Shown piece after piece: positions 27,083-36,409 of a DNA stretch of 64,000 nt. Position numbers and translations under genes: made by a program. The DNA is from Candidatus Firestoneibacteriota bacterium (GTDB lineage: Bacteria > Oederibacteriota > D2-FULL-39-29 > CAIOVX01). The notes beneath the pieces are model-generated. The model was not told the DNA's origin. It searched no databases and saw only the letters and a program-made list of their open reading frames with translations. How positions within the stretch are numbered: position 1 is the stretch's first letter; every line of letters starts with the position of its first letter. The stretch lies in the NCBI GenBank assembly GCA_903861835.1, contig CAIOVX010000087.1:22883-86882 (forward strand). Reading direction: 5' to 3'.

Positions 27083-27933
27083 TATTCCTCCCTGATGTGT
27101 TCTTGCTTCCTGAGCGCGGTTCTGGTCTCTCGCGCATCCGTCTTCCAGTAACTTATCCCGTTAATATTCACCGGCTCACCGGGAAGGGTCTCCATCCTTG
27201 CGTCGCTGAGCCTGTAATTCCTGAAAACCGTATAGAGCCTTATAACATTCCCGACAGGCAGGTTCGTCTTTACATTTCTTTTTATAATAGAATATACCTT
27301 CGGTATCTTCTCCGGAGTCAGACGCGTCTTGGCCTTATCGAGGAAGGCCGCCACAAATTTCTGCTGCCGCTCAATTCTGCCGATATCCGCGGCAGGATCG
27401 CTCCTGAACCTTAGATATTTCACTGCGGCTTTCCCGTCCAGTTTCTGCAGCCCGGGTTTGAAATCAATGTATAACCCGCCCGCCGTATCCGTGTAACGCA
27501 TGCTTTTCTTTATGTCCAGCTTGATTCCGCCGAAAAGATCAACAATTTCCTCAACTGCCCCGTAATCCACCATAAAATAATACAGAATAGAAAGCCCTGC
27601 CAATTTCTCAACTTCCTTTCTCACCTCGTCAGCCGCGGCCGCATGCCCTCTTTTCACGAAGACGGAGGCGTAGATAGAGTTGATCTTCATCTCGCGCCCG
27701 CCGTAATTCACGAGAGTATCCCTGGGGATAGAGAAGAAGGTTATCTTCACTGCCTTCAAATCCATTACCGCGGCCATAATGGTGTCGGAATGCCTGCTGT
27801 TTTTCTCAACTTCATCAGCGCCCAGCAGCAGGATATTCATGCCGTTGTCGCGCGCTGAAAAATAATACACGGTTATTGCCGCTGTTCCGAGCAGCAGCGC
27901 GATTATGAGAAACCATTTTATCAATTTACGCAT
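27082..27933 (-). CDS. LytR-CpsA-Psr (LCP) family phosphotransferase
   Basis: A 283-residue LCP protein. A short cytoplasmic tail and one transmembrane helix (about 6-27) precede the extracytoplasmic LCP core. That core has HSDTIMAAVMDLKAVKITFFSIPRDT, with the conserved D-T and R-D pair, and then VDLFGGIKLDI and RRSDPAADIGRIERQQ-type motifs. LCP enzymes transfer undecaprenyl-linked glycopolymers to peptidoglycan or other acceptors. The C-terminal domain is short. It overlaps yqeK by 13 bases and rsfS by one base, a common genomic position for LCP genes. Confidence 0.93.
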   Translation of the reverse strand: MRKLIKWFLIIALLLGTAAITVYYFSARDNGMNILLLGADEVEKNSRHSDTIMAAVMDLKAVKITFFSIPRDTLVNYGGREMKINSIYASVFVKRGHAAAADEVRKEVEKLAGLSILYYFMVDYGAVEEIVDLFGGIKLDIKKSMRYTDTAGGLYIDFKPGLQKLDGKAAVKYLRFRSDPAADIGRIERQQKFVAAFLDKAKTRLTPEKIPKVYSIIKRNVKTNLPVGNVIRLYTVFRNYRLSDARMETLPGEPVNINGISYWKTDARETRTALRKQEHIREE

Positions 27934-28493
27934 TTTTTTACAAATGATTCCAGCACCTTTATCGACAGGTGGTGAAGCCTTTTCTCCTTACGCGCGACGA
28001 AAACAATGCCGGCTAGAAGCGCCGAAAGCATTGCCGCGTCAAGGCTTTTCTTTGAAAGAGCGCGCAACTCCTTGACTCCTTTATAGGAGCGCCCGGGTTC
28101 AATCTTATCCGCCAGAAAGACGGCTTTTGCGAGCCCGTCCATAGCTGCGCTCCCGATCACATGGTTGCTTACAGCTTCCAGCACAGAACGGTCTTTAACC
28201 CTAAAGAGCCTCTTTGCTATCTCTTCCCCTACCTTCGCATGCCAGAGAGCCGGTATGCGCTTTTCTTCCGCAGTGTAGCGTATGCGGCGAAGAAACGGCT
28301 CAACCTCCGGCGAAGTAAAGTTTTTGCCCGCATCATGCAGCAGGCCGGCAAGCTGGGCCTTTCTTCCCGACAACCCGTGCAGCTCTGCCAGCCGGCGCGC
28401 AGTCTCTGCCACGCGCAGTACATGTCCGTATTTTTCGCGGCTTAGGTTCCTTTTCAGGAATGCCTTTATGTCAGTGTTTGTATAGTTTTTCAT
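27921..28493 (-). CDS. yqeK: YqeK-type HD-domain Np4A hydrolase
   Basis: A 190-residue HD-domain protein of the YqeK family, symmetrical bis(5'-nucleosyl)-tetraphosphatases. The metal ligands appear as HVLRVAETARRLAELHG, then GLLHDAGK (the H-D pair) and ALWHAKVGEEIAKRLF, plus SNHVIGSAAMDGLAKAVFLADKIEP. I chose the ATG at 28493; a TTG two codons earlier is possible. It overlaps nadD by 23 bases. The nadD-yqeK pair is very common. Confidence 0.92.
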   Translation of the reverse strand: MKNYTNTDIKAFLKRNLSREKYGHVLRVAETARRLAELHGLSGRKAQLAGLLHDAGKNFTSPEVEPFLRRIRYTAEEKRIPALWHAKVGEEIAKRLFRVKDRSVLEAVSNHVIGSAAMDGLAKAVFLADKIEPGRSYKGVKELRALSKKSLDAAMLSALLAGIVFVARKEKRLHHLSIKVLESFVKKCVN

Positions 28494-29052
28494 CCGCAAT
28501 GTACTTTTCTACTTCCCTGGGGACCATGTAATGTATGCTTTTGCCGGATCTTATCAGGCTCCTAATTTCGGTTGAGGAAACCTCTATATCTCTTACATTC
28601 AGAAAGTGCCCCACGTTCCTGACTTTTTTCTCAATGGTATCGTGCTCCGGCCTTGTCATAACTACGAACTCACATTCATTTATAAGCTCATTAATATCTT
28701 TCCAGGTGTGCAGAGCCGGCAGTATATCTGCGCCAACAATAAAAAAGAGCCTGGCGTCAGGGTGCTTCGCCTTGAAATAGCGCACAGTATCTATGGAGTA
28801 CGATTTCCCCGCCCTCTTAAGTTCAACATCGGAGAGCGTAAAACCCGGGTTGTCGCGAATGGCCAGCTTAACCATCGCCTGCCTGTGTTTTGCCTCAAGC
28901 ATGTCACTGCCCACTTTATGAGGCGGCGTTCCGCAAGGGATAAAATACATTTTCTCAAGTTTCAATTTGGTAAGTATGTCCTGGGCAACTATAAGATGGC
29001 CCAGGTGCACAGGATTAAAAGTGCCGCCGAATAAACCGATTCTCTTGTTCAA
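28471..29052 (-). CDS. nadD: Nicotinate-nucleotide adenylyltransferase
   Basis: A 193-residue NadD that makes deamido-NAD from nicotinate mononucleotide and ATP. The nucleotidyltransferase H-x-G-H motif is GTFNPVHLGHL (His16 and His19), and the C-terminal motif is VSSTEIRSLIRSGK. All family motifs are intact and the length is standard. It begins 30 bases after the end of the large protease/propeller/barrel gene and overlaps yqeK. Confidence 0.96.
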   Translation of the reverse strand: MNKRIGLFGGTFNPVHLGHLIVAQDILTKLKLEKMYFIPCGTPPHKVGSDMLEAKHRQAMVKLAIRDNPGFTLSDVELKRAGKSYSIDTVRYFKAKHPDARLFFIVGADILPALHTWKDINELINECEFVVMTRPEHDTIEKKVRNVGHFLNVRDIEVSSTEIRSLIRSGKSIHYMVPREVEKYIADEKLYKH

Positions 29053-29082
29053 TGTGCCCCCTTTGCTAAAAACAGCAAGACC

Positions 29083-31866
29083 TTAATAAAGGTGCCCCAG
29101 GCTGATATAGAATATACCTTCCGAAGCCCTATCCGTCCTTCTTCCCAAATCCAGCCGGAGTACGACAGGAGCGCTCATGAGAGGGAAAACATGAACGCGC
29201 AGTCCTAACCCGACGCTATTTCTGAAACTTCCCGCCGCGAGTCCGCCGAAGCCGTCACAGACAACCCCGGTATCCGAGAAAACGCCGAGGGCAATTTTCT
29301 TTAGGAGAAGCCAGTTGAGCGGCGCGAACCCGTAGTCAATATTGTCGATTAGGGTTATTCTCGCTTCAAGGTTCCAGAGCAGGATGTTATTACCCTGCAT
29401 GTCGTTATTCGGGAAACCGCGCAGGGTAAACATACCGCCGAGGCCGTACTCGTTTCGTTCAGTATCAGCAGAGATTCCCGCGTAAAACCTGTTGGCGAGC
29501 AACGTCTCCCTATTAACGCAGAAATAGTCCCTTCTTTCAAGGTCAAGTTCGGTAAATCTCTTAGCTCCGCCCAAGATATAATCACCGTGGACGAGACGGG
29601 CTGCGAAGGCGCCGCCTGAGCATGGTTCAGTAACATTATACGCAAGATGGTCTTCTGTCCAGGCCATGCCCGCCGAACTGACGGGGCGCGCATACTGATC
29701 GCCCGGCACGCCGGAGGAGTAAGATCTGGTCTCTATCCCGGCGCTGACAAATAACTCAAACCTTCTGAACCTGTCGACCGGAAAAGTCAAAGGTATTGTC
29801 AAAGCCGTGTCTTCAATCCAGTAGTCAGCGGGGTTTTTATCCGCGCCGGTCTCTTCAAAATAATTCCGCCAGGAAGAAAAGACAAGGCCAAAACCCGGAA
29901 GCCCTGAAGCATTCTGATACGCGGCAGTTATCCCGCTCTGCAGACCATTAATGTTGATTCCATAGACGCTAATGCTGTTTTCTCCCAGAAGATCGCTTGC
30001 CTGCGTAATCCCTCCTCCCATAAGGCCTGCGGAGGAATCATAGCCCAAAAGGAAAAAAAGAACATCCGGCGTTATAGCAGGTTCATACTTCCTGGATGGA
30101 AGGTTGCCGAACTTTACCTCCGAAGCTTCAGGTACAAGTGCTTCCGCGGAGGCAACAGCGGGCGCAACCCTGCGAAGTGAAGTTTCGTCCGGATATTTCA
30201 TCCGGTAAAGATTGTTGCAGCCCTGCTCAAAGTACGAGAAGACCACTTGCCCCGTTGCAGGAGAATACTCCGGGGAAAAACATCCTCCCGACACGGAGGT
30301 AATCTGTCTAAAAGCTGCGTCTGCCGGATCAAAAAGGTACAGGTCAAAGATACCGTTCATATCGCTCGAACAAAGCACCTTTCCACCCGCGCCAACGCAG
30401 GGGTTTATTGTGTTGAAGGAAGCAGGCGTCAGCACTTTCTCCGACCGCTTCCCCGAAAGGAGTCCCGAAAGTTTTACCAGGAGGCGTTTGCCGCCCCGCC
30501 TTGAAACGTAAAACACCGAATCGCCGCCGTCCGTCACGACAGGCTCAGAGTCGTCATAACGGTCAGCCGTAAGCTGTTCAAACCCGCTCCCGTCCGGGCG
30601 CGCGGCATAAAGGTCGGAGGTGCCTTTCACTTCACCTGCGAAGATTAAGCGATCTCCTGAAAACACCGGAGAATAAACCGCGTCAAGACCGCAGTCAAAA
30701 GAAGTAATTATCCTTCTGTCTGAAAGCGAGTAGAGCCTGAGTTGCTGCTTGCCTGCGAGTTTTGCCGCGAAGACCAGGAAGCGCCCATCCGCAGATACCG
30801 CGGGGCCGCCCGAACCGGCAATGCTGTCGAAATCGTAGCCTATGAGTTCAAAATCATAGCTATTTTTGAGGTCAAGGCATCTTAGACTCTGATAATTATT
30901 CCTGTCAGAAATGTAGTAAACTTTTGAACCGTCCGGAGAATACGCCGGGGCGGTGTTGTTTACCTGCATCTGCCTTGTAGCCCCTGTGAGCGGAGAAGAA
31001 AAATCAGAAGCCCGCTGCTTCCCGACCGCCTGGGCCCAGTATTTATCCTTGAGCCAGTACTGCCATTTTAAGTTCAGTTCATCCTGCGTCACGCCGACCG
31101 CGTTAAAAATAGCCTGATCGCAGGTCATGGAGATCACATTAAACTCGCGCATTATAGCGCCTATCTTCTCTTCACCGTACTTTTCTGAAATAAAATCAAA
31201 GAAGGACTTTGATTCTTTATACATCTCTACAACATTTCTGCCGTCGGAGTAGGAAAACCCTCCCAGCATATCAAGGGAATGTGTCATGTTGTTGATTGTC
31301 GCATCGCGGAGCAGCATATCGGTGACGGATCGGTCCTCGTCTACAGGTTCGTGATCAGCCATCCCTTCCATAAACCACTGCGGAAGCAATACTGACCGCG
31401 CTAGCTTATAGGATTTTCCGAAGCCGCCGTAAAGGACTTCAAATTGGAACCTGTGCGTCAGTTCGTGCTCTATGACATGCGCAAAGTAATCGCGGTTTGT
31501 GAAAACCGGAAGAACCACCCTGTCCTTAAGAGGTTCTGTAAACCCGCCCACACCTTCGGTAATAAGCTCCGGAGTAATGTTCGTCTGTTCAAAGTCAATG
31601 CGGTTGCGGTAGATGAAAATTTTTATTTTCTCGTCCGGCACAACCTTTAATCTCTTAGTAAGACGCCCGTAAGCAGCTTCGGCTATGAGAGCCGCTTCCC
31701 TGGCGGGACTTTCAGAACCCAAGGTAAAATAGACAAGAAAATCATTAGTTTCTATTACCTGCCATTCGAGGCTCCGGTAAACGGCCTTATTCTTTCCAAA
31801 GGAGAAAGAGAGCAGCGGAAGGGAAAAGAGCAGCGCAAAGAGGCAGAGCAGGAACTTTTTTTTCAA
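29083..31866 (-). CDS. Outer-membrane fusion: peptidase MA-like, PD40 propeller, BamA/Omp85-type barrel
   Basis: A 927-residue protein starting with TTG at 31866, with GGGGG four bases upstream. An upstream in-frame start would overlap the FmdB gene and mask the signal peptide LLCLFALLFSLPLLSFSF. Residues 30-290 form a zinc-metallopeptidase domain with His134-Glu-x-x-His138 (IEHELTHRF) and Glu167 in WFMEGMADHE. Residues about 320-620 are TolB/PD40-type propeller blades, such as PAYSPDGSKVYYISDR and PAVSADGRFLVFAAK. Residues about 640-927 are a surface-antigen barrel ending in Tyr (FYISLGHLY). The barrel should sit in the outer membrane. Whether the protease faces the periplasm or the surface is unknown. 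No close named relative was recognised. Confidence 0.85.
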   Translation of the reverse strand: MKKKFLLCLFALLFSLPLLSFSFGKNKAVYRSLEWQVIETNDFLVYFTLGSESPAREAALIAEAAYGRLTKRLKVVPDEKIKIFIYRNRIDFEQTNITPELITEGVGGFTEPLKDRVVLPVFTNRDYFAHVIEHELTHRFQFEVLYGGFGKSYKLARSVLLPQWFMEGMADHEPVDEDRSVTDMLLRDATINNMTHSLDMLGGFSYSDGRNVVEMYKESKSFFDFISEKYGEEKIGAIMREFNVISMTCDQAIFNAVGVTQDELNLKWQYWLKDKYWAQAVGKQRASDFSSPLTGATRQMQVNNTAPAYSPDGSKVYYISDRNNYQSLRCLDLKNSYDFELIGYDFDSIAGSGGPAVSADGRFLVFAAKLAGKQQLRLYSLSDRRIITSFDCGLDAVYSPVFSGDRLIFAGEVKGTSDLYAARPDGSGFEQLTADRYDDSEPVVTDGGDSVFYVSRRGGKRLLVKLSGLLSGKRSEKVLTPASFNTINPCVGAGGKVLCSSDMNGIFDLYLFDPADAAFRQITSVSGGCFSPEYSPATGQVVFSYFEQGCNNLYRMKYPDETSLRRVAPAVASAEALVPEASEVKFGNLPSRKYEPAITPDVLFFLLGYDSSAGLMGGGITQASDLLGENSISVYGININGLQSGITAAYQNASGLPGFGLVFSSWRNYFEETGADKNPADYWIEDTALTIPLTFPVDRFRRFELFVSAGIETRSYSSGVPGDQYARPVSSAGMAWTEDHLAYNVTEPCSGGAFAARLVHGDYILGGAKRFTELDLERRDYFCVNRETLLANRFYAGISADTERNEYGLGGMFTLRGFPNNDMQGNNILLWNLEARITLIDNIDYGFAPLNWLLLKKIALGVFSDTGVVCDGFGGLAAGSFRNSVGLGLRVHVFPLMSAPVVLRLDLGRRTDRASEGIFYISLGHLY

Positions 31867-31876
31867 GAAACCCCCG

Positions 31877-32107
31877 TCAGTGCCCGCAAGAAGAGCAGTG
31901 CTTCTTCTTGCAGGTTCCTCCGCAATCGCAGGAATGGCCTGCTGAGCCGGAGAAAACCGCCCCTGACTTAAAACCAAAAACAGACATTTTCTTCCGTGCG
32001 CCGGCGGAGCCGCACGCAGGACATTTCACCTTTGATAGCGCGCTTCCGAAAACCAGATCCTCAAAATCCGCGCCGCATTTTCCGCACCTAAATTCGAATA
32101 CCGGCAA
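31877..32107 (-). CDS. FmdB-type zinc ribbon protein with Cys-rich tail
   Basis: A 76-residue protein. The N-terminus is a zinc ribbon of the FmdB family: MPVFEFRCGKCG, later KCPACGS, so Cys8, Cys11, Cys29 and Cys32 bind a metal. A glycine/phenylalanine stretch follows, then a second cysteine cluster at the end (HSCDCGGTCKKKHCSSCGH), beyond the usual FmdB domain. It ends 10 bases before the protease/barrel gene start and begins one base after sppA. The role of FmdB proteins is not settled; regulation has been proposed. Confidence 0.88.
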   Translation of the reverse strand: MPVFEFRCGKCGADFEDLVFGSALSKVKCPACGSAGARKKMSVFGFKSGAVFSGSAGHSCDCGGTCKKKHCSSCGH

Positions 32108-32108
32108 A

Positions 32109-33092
32109 TTATTTGCCGTACATATAGCTTAAACCGTTGCCGTGGAATACTCCGCGGAAACGCTCTTCAGCGGATTTGTCGCCGAAAATTCTTTCAAGAA
32201 AGGTAACATCCTTTTTCGGGGTGACTACAACCGGTTCGCCGCTGATTCCGCAGGCTTTCGCCGTCCAGTTAACTGCGTCCTCCTGAGTTCCCAGCTCATC
32301 AACAAAACCGTACTGCAGCGCCTGACTTCCGGAAAATATTCTGCCGTCGGCATATTTCTTAATCTCGGCGATAACCTGTTCTCTGCTGACCTGCTCTTTA
32401 TCGCCAAGTTTGTTCGCCTTTTTTATTTTAGCGGCAAAAACAGCTCCCCGGCCTTCCACGACCGCGTCAACAAACTGGGAATAAACGTCATCTATAACGC
32501 CCTGAAGCAGCTGCCGCTCCTCGGTAGTCATCTTGCGCATCGAGGAACCGGTGTCCTTGAACTTGCCGCTCTTGATAACCTCTTCCTTCACCCCTATCTT
32601 ATTCAGCAATTCCTCAAGGTTAAGGTTTTCCATTATTACACCGATGCTGCCGGTTAGCGTGCCGGGATTGGAAAATATCCTGTCGCCGTAACACCCCAAA
32701 TAATAGCCTCCCGAAGCCGCGAGCGTACCGAAAGAAACAACCAGCTTTTTATTATAACCCTCTTTCTTCTTGTATTTCTTCAACTCGGCTACTATTTCCT
32801 GACAGGCCGAAACTCCTCCGCCCGGAGAATCTATGCGAAGGACCACAGCTTTGATTGACTGGTCTTTTCCGTATTTTTCAAGAAGATCTATCGTCTTTGA
32901 GGAGGAAAAGATTGGCCCGGAAACCGTAAGCAGCGCTATCTTTTCATTGGAGAATTTTCCCGCAAACCTGCCTCCGCCTGAAATACTGTTCTCTCCGATT
33001 GAACCCATCAGGGCTCTAAGCGCGATAAAGAGAAGCAGCAGGCAAACAAAAACCGCCGCTGCGCGAATTATCATTTTCCTGTTCTTTTCCAT
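32109..33092 (-). CDS. sppA: Signal peptide peptidase SppA
   Basis: A 327-residue S49 serine protease, short form, that degrades leftover signal peptides in the membrane. A membrane anchor lies at about 9-29. The motif VVLRIDSPGGG forms the oxyanion region. The nucleophile is Ser127 in TLAASGGYYLG and the likely general base is Lys179 in SGKFKD. The C-terminal part ends with a region containing a surplus of Lys and Glu. It lies between rpsA (24 bases upstream) and the FmdB gene. Confidence 0.94.
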   Translation of the reverse strand: MEKNRKMIIRAAAVFVCLLLLFIALRALMGSIGENSISGGGRFAGKFSNEKIALLTVSGPIFSSSKTIDLLEKYGKDQSIKAVVLRIDSPGGGVSACQEIVAELKKYKKKEGYNKKLVVSFGTLAASGGYYLGCYGDRIFSNPGTLTGSIGVIMENLNLEELLNKIGVKEEVIKSGKFKDTGSSMRKMTTEERQLLQGVIDDVYSQFVDAVVEGRGAVFAAKIKKANKLGDKEQVSREQVIAEIKKYADGRIFSGSQALQYGFVDELGTQEDAVNWTAKACGISGEPVVVTPKKDVTFLERIFGDKSAEERFRGVFHGNGLSYMYGK

Positions 33093-33116
33093 TTATCCTC
33101 CGGCGCTTCTTTTCGC

Positions 33117-34799
33117 CTATTGCGGCTTCTTTAATATATCACCAAAAGTAGACCTGGCTCCTGACTCGTTCTGGTATTTTTTAAGTTCGTGTTTATCAAC
33201 CTCAAAGAGCGCCTGTTTTATGCTCAGACTTATCTTCCGGCCTTCCTTATCAAGCTTTATGACTTTAGCCCGCTTTTCTTCTCCTGCTTTTACGGCCCCC
33301 TCCGCGCTATCCACGGGTTCAGCGGCAAGCTCGGAAATATGAATAAAAGCGTCAAGCCCGTCTTCAAGCTCGCAAAAAACCCCGAAGGATACCGTGCGAA
33401 CAACTTTGCAGGAAACTACGGTGCCCTCAGCGTATTTTGAGGGTATCTCCGAGAGCCAGGGGTCCGGCAAAAGCTGTTTCATCCCGAGATGAACCTTTCT
33501 GTTTGCTTTGTCAAGATTTAAGACAACCGCCTCCAGCTTTTCGCCTTTCCTGTAAAGCGCCTTAACTTCGTTGATTCTTTTTATCCACGAGATCTCTTCT
33601 TTATTGAGAATGCCTTCCACCCCGCCTTCAAGTTCCAGAAAAACAGAGGTTGCGGAAGAACCCGTCACAGAGCCTGTAACTTTCAGCCCGGGAGTAAATT
33701 TCTCTTCTGCGCCGGAGAAAGGATCCATTTCAAGCTGCTTTAAGCCAAATAGTATCTTTCTGTTGTTCTTATCAATATTCAGCACTTTAACCCGGACGCT
33801 GTCGCCAATGGCGACGAGTTCCGAGGGGTTCTTCACTTTTCTGGTCCAGGAAAGATCAGAAATATGAAGGAGTCCTTCGATGCCCTCTTCTAGTCTAATA
33901 AAAGCGCCGTAGTCAACTATGTTTACTATCTTGCCGTGTATTTCCGAACCAATGGGGAATTTCTGCTCTATAGTCAGCCACGGGTCGTCCTGAAGCTGCT
34001 TCAGTCCGAAAGAGACCCTGTTTTTTTCGCGGTCTATTCTTACAACCTTAACCTCTACTTCACTCTCAAGCGCGAGGAGTTCAGCCGGATGGTTCACTTT
34101 TCCCCACGACATATCCGAGATATGGAGCAGGCCTGTGACTTCTCCTATATCGATGAAAGCGCCGTAGGAAGTGATGCTCTTGACCGTCCCCTTTCTAACT
34201 TCACCTTCGGTAAGCGAAGCCCAAGTATCCTGCCTGAGACGCCTGCTCTTGTCCTGGGCCGCGAGCTTATGGGAAACAACTATCTCGCCGCGGTTCCTGC
34301 CAAACTTTATTATCTTGAAGGGAAGCTTGGCTCCGGCTCCACCGGTATTCTCTTCGGGAAGGTATTGTGAATGGGGAAGGAAAGCTTCAGCCCCGATGTC
34401 AACCAGAAAGCCGCCCTTGATTTCCTGAACAATCCTGCCTTCCACCACCTCGCGGTTCCTGTAGGCCTTTTCAAGGAAATCAATATAGTTCAGCCTGTCA
34501 GCCTGAAGTTTTGAGAGTATTACGGTCCCGCTTCCGTCGCTGAACCTGTCTACCACGGCGCTTACGACATCACCCGGTTTGACTGAAATGCTTCCGTCCG
34601 GCAATAGAAATTCATTTATTGGTATTAAGCCGTCGGATTTGTAGCCTACATCGACAATAACGTGCTCTTTGCCTATCCGGAGGACCTTCGCCTTGACCTG
34701 CTTGCCTTCCTCAAGTTCCGAGAAAGCAGCAGCCATCATTTCGCTCATTGTCAGGTTGTCTTCAGACCGGCCGTTATTGTTAATCTCGTCGTTTGGCAT
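33117..34799 (-). CDS. rpsA: 30S ribosomal protein S1
   Basis: A 560-residue S1 with six OB-fold S1 repeats (about 34-101, 118-186, 202-271, 287-358, 375-446 and 463-540). Repeats 3 and 4 have the textbook pattern, for example YGAFIDIGEVTGLLHISD and YGAFIRLEEGIEGLLHISD. Repeats 1 and 2, which bind the ribosome, are more divergent. It helps mRNA load onto the small subunit. ispH lies just upstream (55-base gap), an arrangement seen in many bacteria, where the two are sometimes fused. A short leader gap shows nothing clear. Confidence 0.95.
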   Translation of the reverse strand: MPNDEINNNGRSEDNLTMSEMMAAAFSELEEGKQVKAKVLRIGKEHVIVDVGYKSDGLIPINEFLLPDGSISVKPGDVVSAVVDRFSDGSGTVILSKLQADRLNYIDFLEKAYRNREVVEGRIVQEIKGGFLVDIGAEAFLPHSQYLPEENTGGAGAKLPFKIIKFGRNRGEIVVSHKLAAQDKSRRLRQDTWASLTEGEVRKGTVKSITSYGAFIDIGEVTGLLHISDMSWGKVNHPAELLALESEVEVKVVRIDREKNRVSFGLKQLQDDPWLTIEQKFPIGSEIHGKIVNIVDYGAFIRLEEGIEGLLHISDLSWTRKVKNPSELVAIGDSVRVKVLNIDKNNRKILFGLKQLEMDPFSGAEEKFTPGLKVTGSVTGSSATSVFLELEGGVEGILNKEEISWIKRINEVKALYRKGEKLEAVVLNLDKANRKVHLGMKQLLPDPWLSEIPSKYAEGTVVSCKVVRTVSFGVFCELEDGLDAFIHISELAAEPVDSAEGAVKAGEEKRAKVIKLDKEGRKISLSIKQALFEVDKHELKKYQNESGARSTFGDILKKPQ

Positions 34800-34854
34800 T
34801 GTAACTCTCCGTTAAACTTATTGACGGGGCGCTTACGAAAGGGGCAGGAAGACC

Positions 34855-35688
34855 TTAGAGTTTTTTGATACTTTCCGCGACTTCTTTGATGATCCAGTCC
34901 GGTGTGGAAGCTCCGGCCGTTACACCGGCCGTCTTTTTGCCCCGGAACCAGGCAGTTTGTAATTCGGACGCGGACTCTATGTGCCTCGTCTCTACACCTG
35001 TTGTCTCGCAAACTTCCGCCAAATGCTTTGTGTTTGCGCTGTTTTTACCGCCAACAACAATCATTATATCAACTTCACCCGCCAACTTCAAGGCGGAATC
35101 CTGGCGCTCGTGAGTGGCATTGCAGATGGTATTGAGTATCCTGAATTCCATTGATTTTCCGCTTAACACGTTCATGATCGCCAGAAAATTGCTTCCTGAC
35201 TGAGTGGTCTGAACCACTATTCCCATTTTTCGCACCGAGCGTATTTTTGCGGCCTCTTCGGCCGTTCCCACGACAATCGTCCGTTTTCCCCCGTACCCCT
35301 TTATTCCTATGACCTCAGGATGCTCGGCTTCGCCTATTATTACCGGAGTATAGCCGTCGCGCTCCAGTTGCCTGACGTATTCCTGCGGTTTCTTTACGAA
35401 GGGGCAGGTGGCGTCAATTACTTTCAGTTTTTTGGTTTTAAACTGCCTTTCCACTCCCGGGGGAACTCCGTGCGTCCTTATGATGATAGTGCTGCCTGAC
35501 TTTACCTTCTTCAAATCTTCAACTGCTTTTATACCTTTTACGTCAAAATCTTTTACGACCTGGGGATTGTGAATGATGGGGCCATAGGTATAAACACTTC
35601 CGGAGACGCTGTTGGCTTTCAAGGCGGTATTGATAGCCCTTTTTACACCAAAGCAGAAACCCGCGTGTCTTGATAATTTTACTTTCAT
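34855..35688 (-). CDS. ispH: 4-hydroxy-3-methylbut-2-enyl diphosphate reductase
   Basis: A 277-residue IspH (LytB), the last enzyme of the MEP isoprenoid pathway; it makes IPP and DMAPP with a [4Fe-4S] cluster. The three cluster cysteines are Cys12 (GFCFGVKRA), Cys95 (DATCPFVKK) and Cys189 (TICNATHERQ). The family motif VVGGKNSANTKHL follows. The start overlaps the plsC stop (ATGA). No other MEP gene is in this window. Confidence 0.96.
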   Translation of the reverse strand: MKVKLSRHAGFCFGVKRAINTALKANSVSGSVYTYGPIIHNPQVVKDFDVKGIKAVEDLKKVKSGSTIIIRTHGVPPGVERQFKTKKLKVIDATCPFVKKPQEYVRQLERDGYTPVIIGEAEHPEVIGIKGYGGKRTIVVGTAEEAAKIRSVRKMGIVVQTTQSGSNFLAIMNVLSGKSMEFRILNTICNATHERQDSALKLAGEVDIMIVVGGKNSANTKHLAEVCETTGVETRHIESASELQTAWFRGKKTAGVTAGASTPDWIIKEVAESIKKL

Positions 35689-36317
35689 CGCGCCTCCACG
35701 GAACTCTTGAGGAGTGCAATATGCTCCATTATCCTGTCGACGGCCAGTTGATAGGTAACCTTTTCGTCGGGCAGGCCATAAATATCAGAGAGCTCCACAG
35801 CCGGCCCAAAGTTGACGCTCATTCTTGTGAAGAGTTTTGGAACTTTTTTGCCTTTCGGGAGAGCAGCAGCGCTTCCTGAAATATAGCAGGGGATAACAGC
35901 GGCGCGCGCTTCAAACATCAGCATTCCTACGCCCGCCTTTCCTTTCTGCAAGGCTCCGTCAGGACTCCTCGTCCCTTCCGGAAAAGCAATTACTGCCCCG
36001 CCTTTCTTTAGGACACCTTTTACCTTCTCGTAACCTCCGCGGAAGCCGGTCCCGCGGTTCAAGGGTATCGCGTGGATGGAACGCAGGAGCGCTCCGGCAA
36101 GCGGGTTTGTAAAAAGCGTGTCCCTGGCCATATACCAGGTAGGTCTGGACCAGATAGAAAGACCCACGGCAGGAGGATCGAACATGCTCGCGTGGTTAGA
36201 AAGTATCAGCAGACTGCCCTTCTTTGGGATATTTTCAAGGCCGGTGACCGAGAAACGGAAGAAAGAGCGGTAAAAGACTGCCGAGACCAGCCGACCGATG
36301 TAAAACATTAGGTTCAT
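35685..36317 (-). CDS. plsC: 1-acyl-sn-glycerol-3-phosphate acyltransferase
   Basis: A 210-residue PlsC that makes phosphatidic acid. The acyltransferase H-x4-D motif is in LSNHASMFDPPAV, and the later FPEGTRSPDG block is the substrate-binding motif. No good ribosome binding site was seen: ATG at 36317 or 36308 and a TTG at 36332 are all possible. I list 36317. The stop overlaps the ispH start, so the two are coupled. Upstream lies a word-like AACGTT repeat and the terminator of the secreted-protein gene. Confidence 0.91.
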   Translation of the reverse strand: MNLMFYIGRLVSAVFYRSFFRFSVTGLENIPKKGSLLILSNHASMFDPPAVGLSIWSRPTWYMARDTLFTNPLAGALLRSIHAIPLNRGTGFRGGYEKVKGVLKKGGAVIAFPEGTRSPDGALQKGKAGVGMLMFEARAAVIPCYISGSAAALPKGKKVPKLFTRMSVNFGPAVELSDIYGLPDEKVTYQLAVDRIMEHIALLKSSVEAR

Positions 36318-36371
36318 ATGAAAATAATACAATAAGACTACCGCTAATACAATAGAAATACAAGGTTGTTC

Positions 36372-36409
36372 ATAACGTTTTTAACGTTCGTAACGTTCTT
36401 AACGTAAAC
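36372..36409. repeat. Tandem AACGTT-word repeat (copy 1)
   Basis: Four near-repeats of TTAACGTTCGTAACG-type words in 38 bases. A very similar block lies at 49729-49765, about 13 kb away. It lies next to the terminator of the secreted-protein gene and upstream of plsC. Confidence 0.75.

Noticed and set aside
31867..31977. Longer N-terminus for the protease/propeller/barrel protein
   Set aside because: It would overlap the FmdB-type gene and place the signal peptide inside the protein. The TTG at 31866 gives a proper signal sequence.
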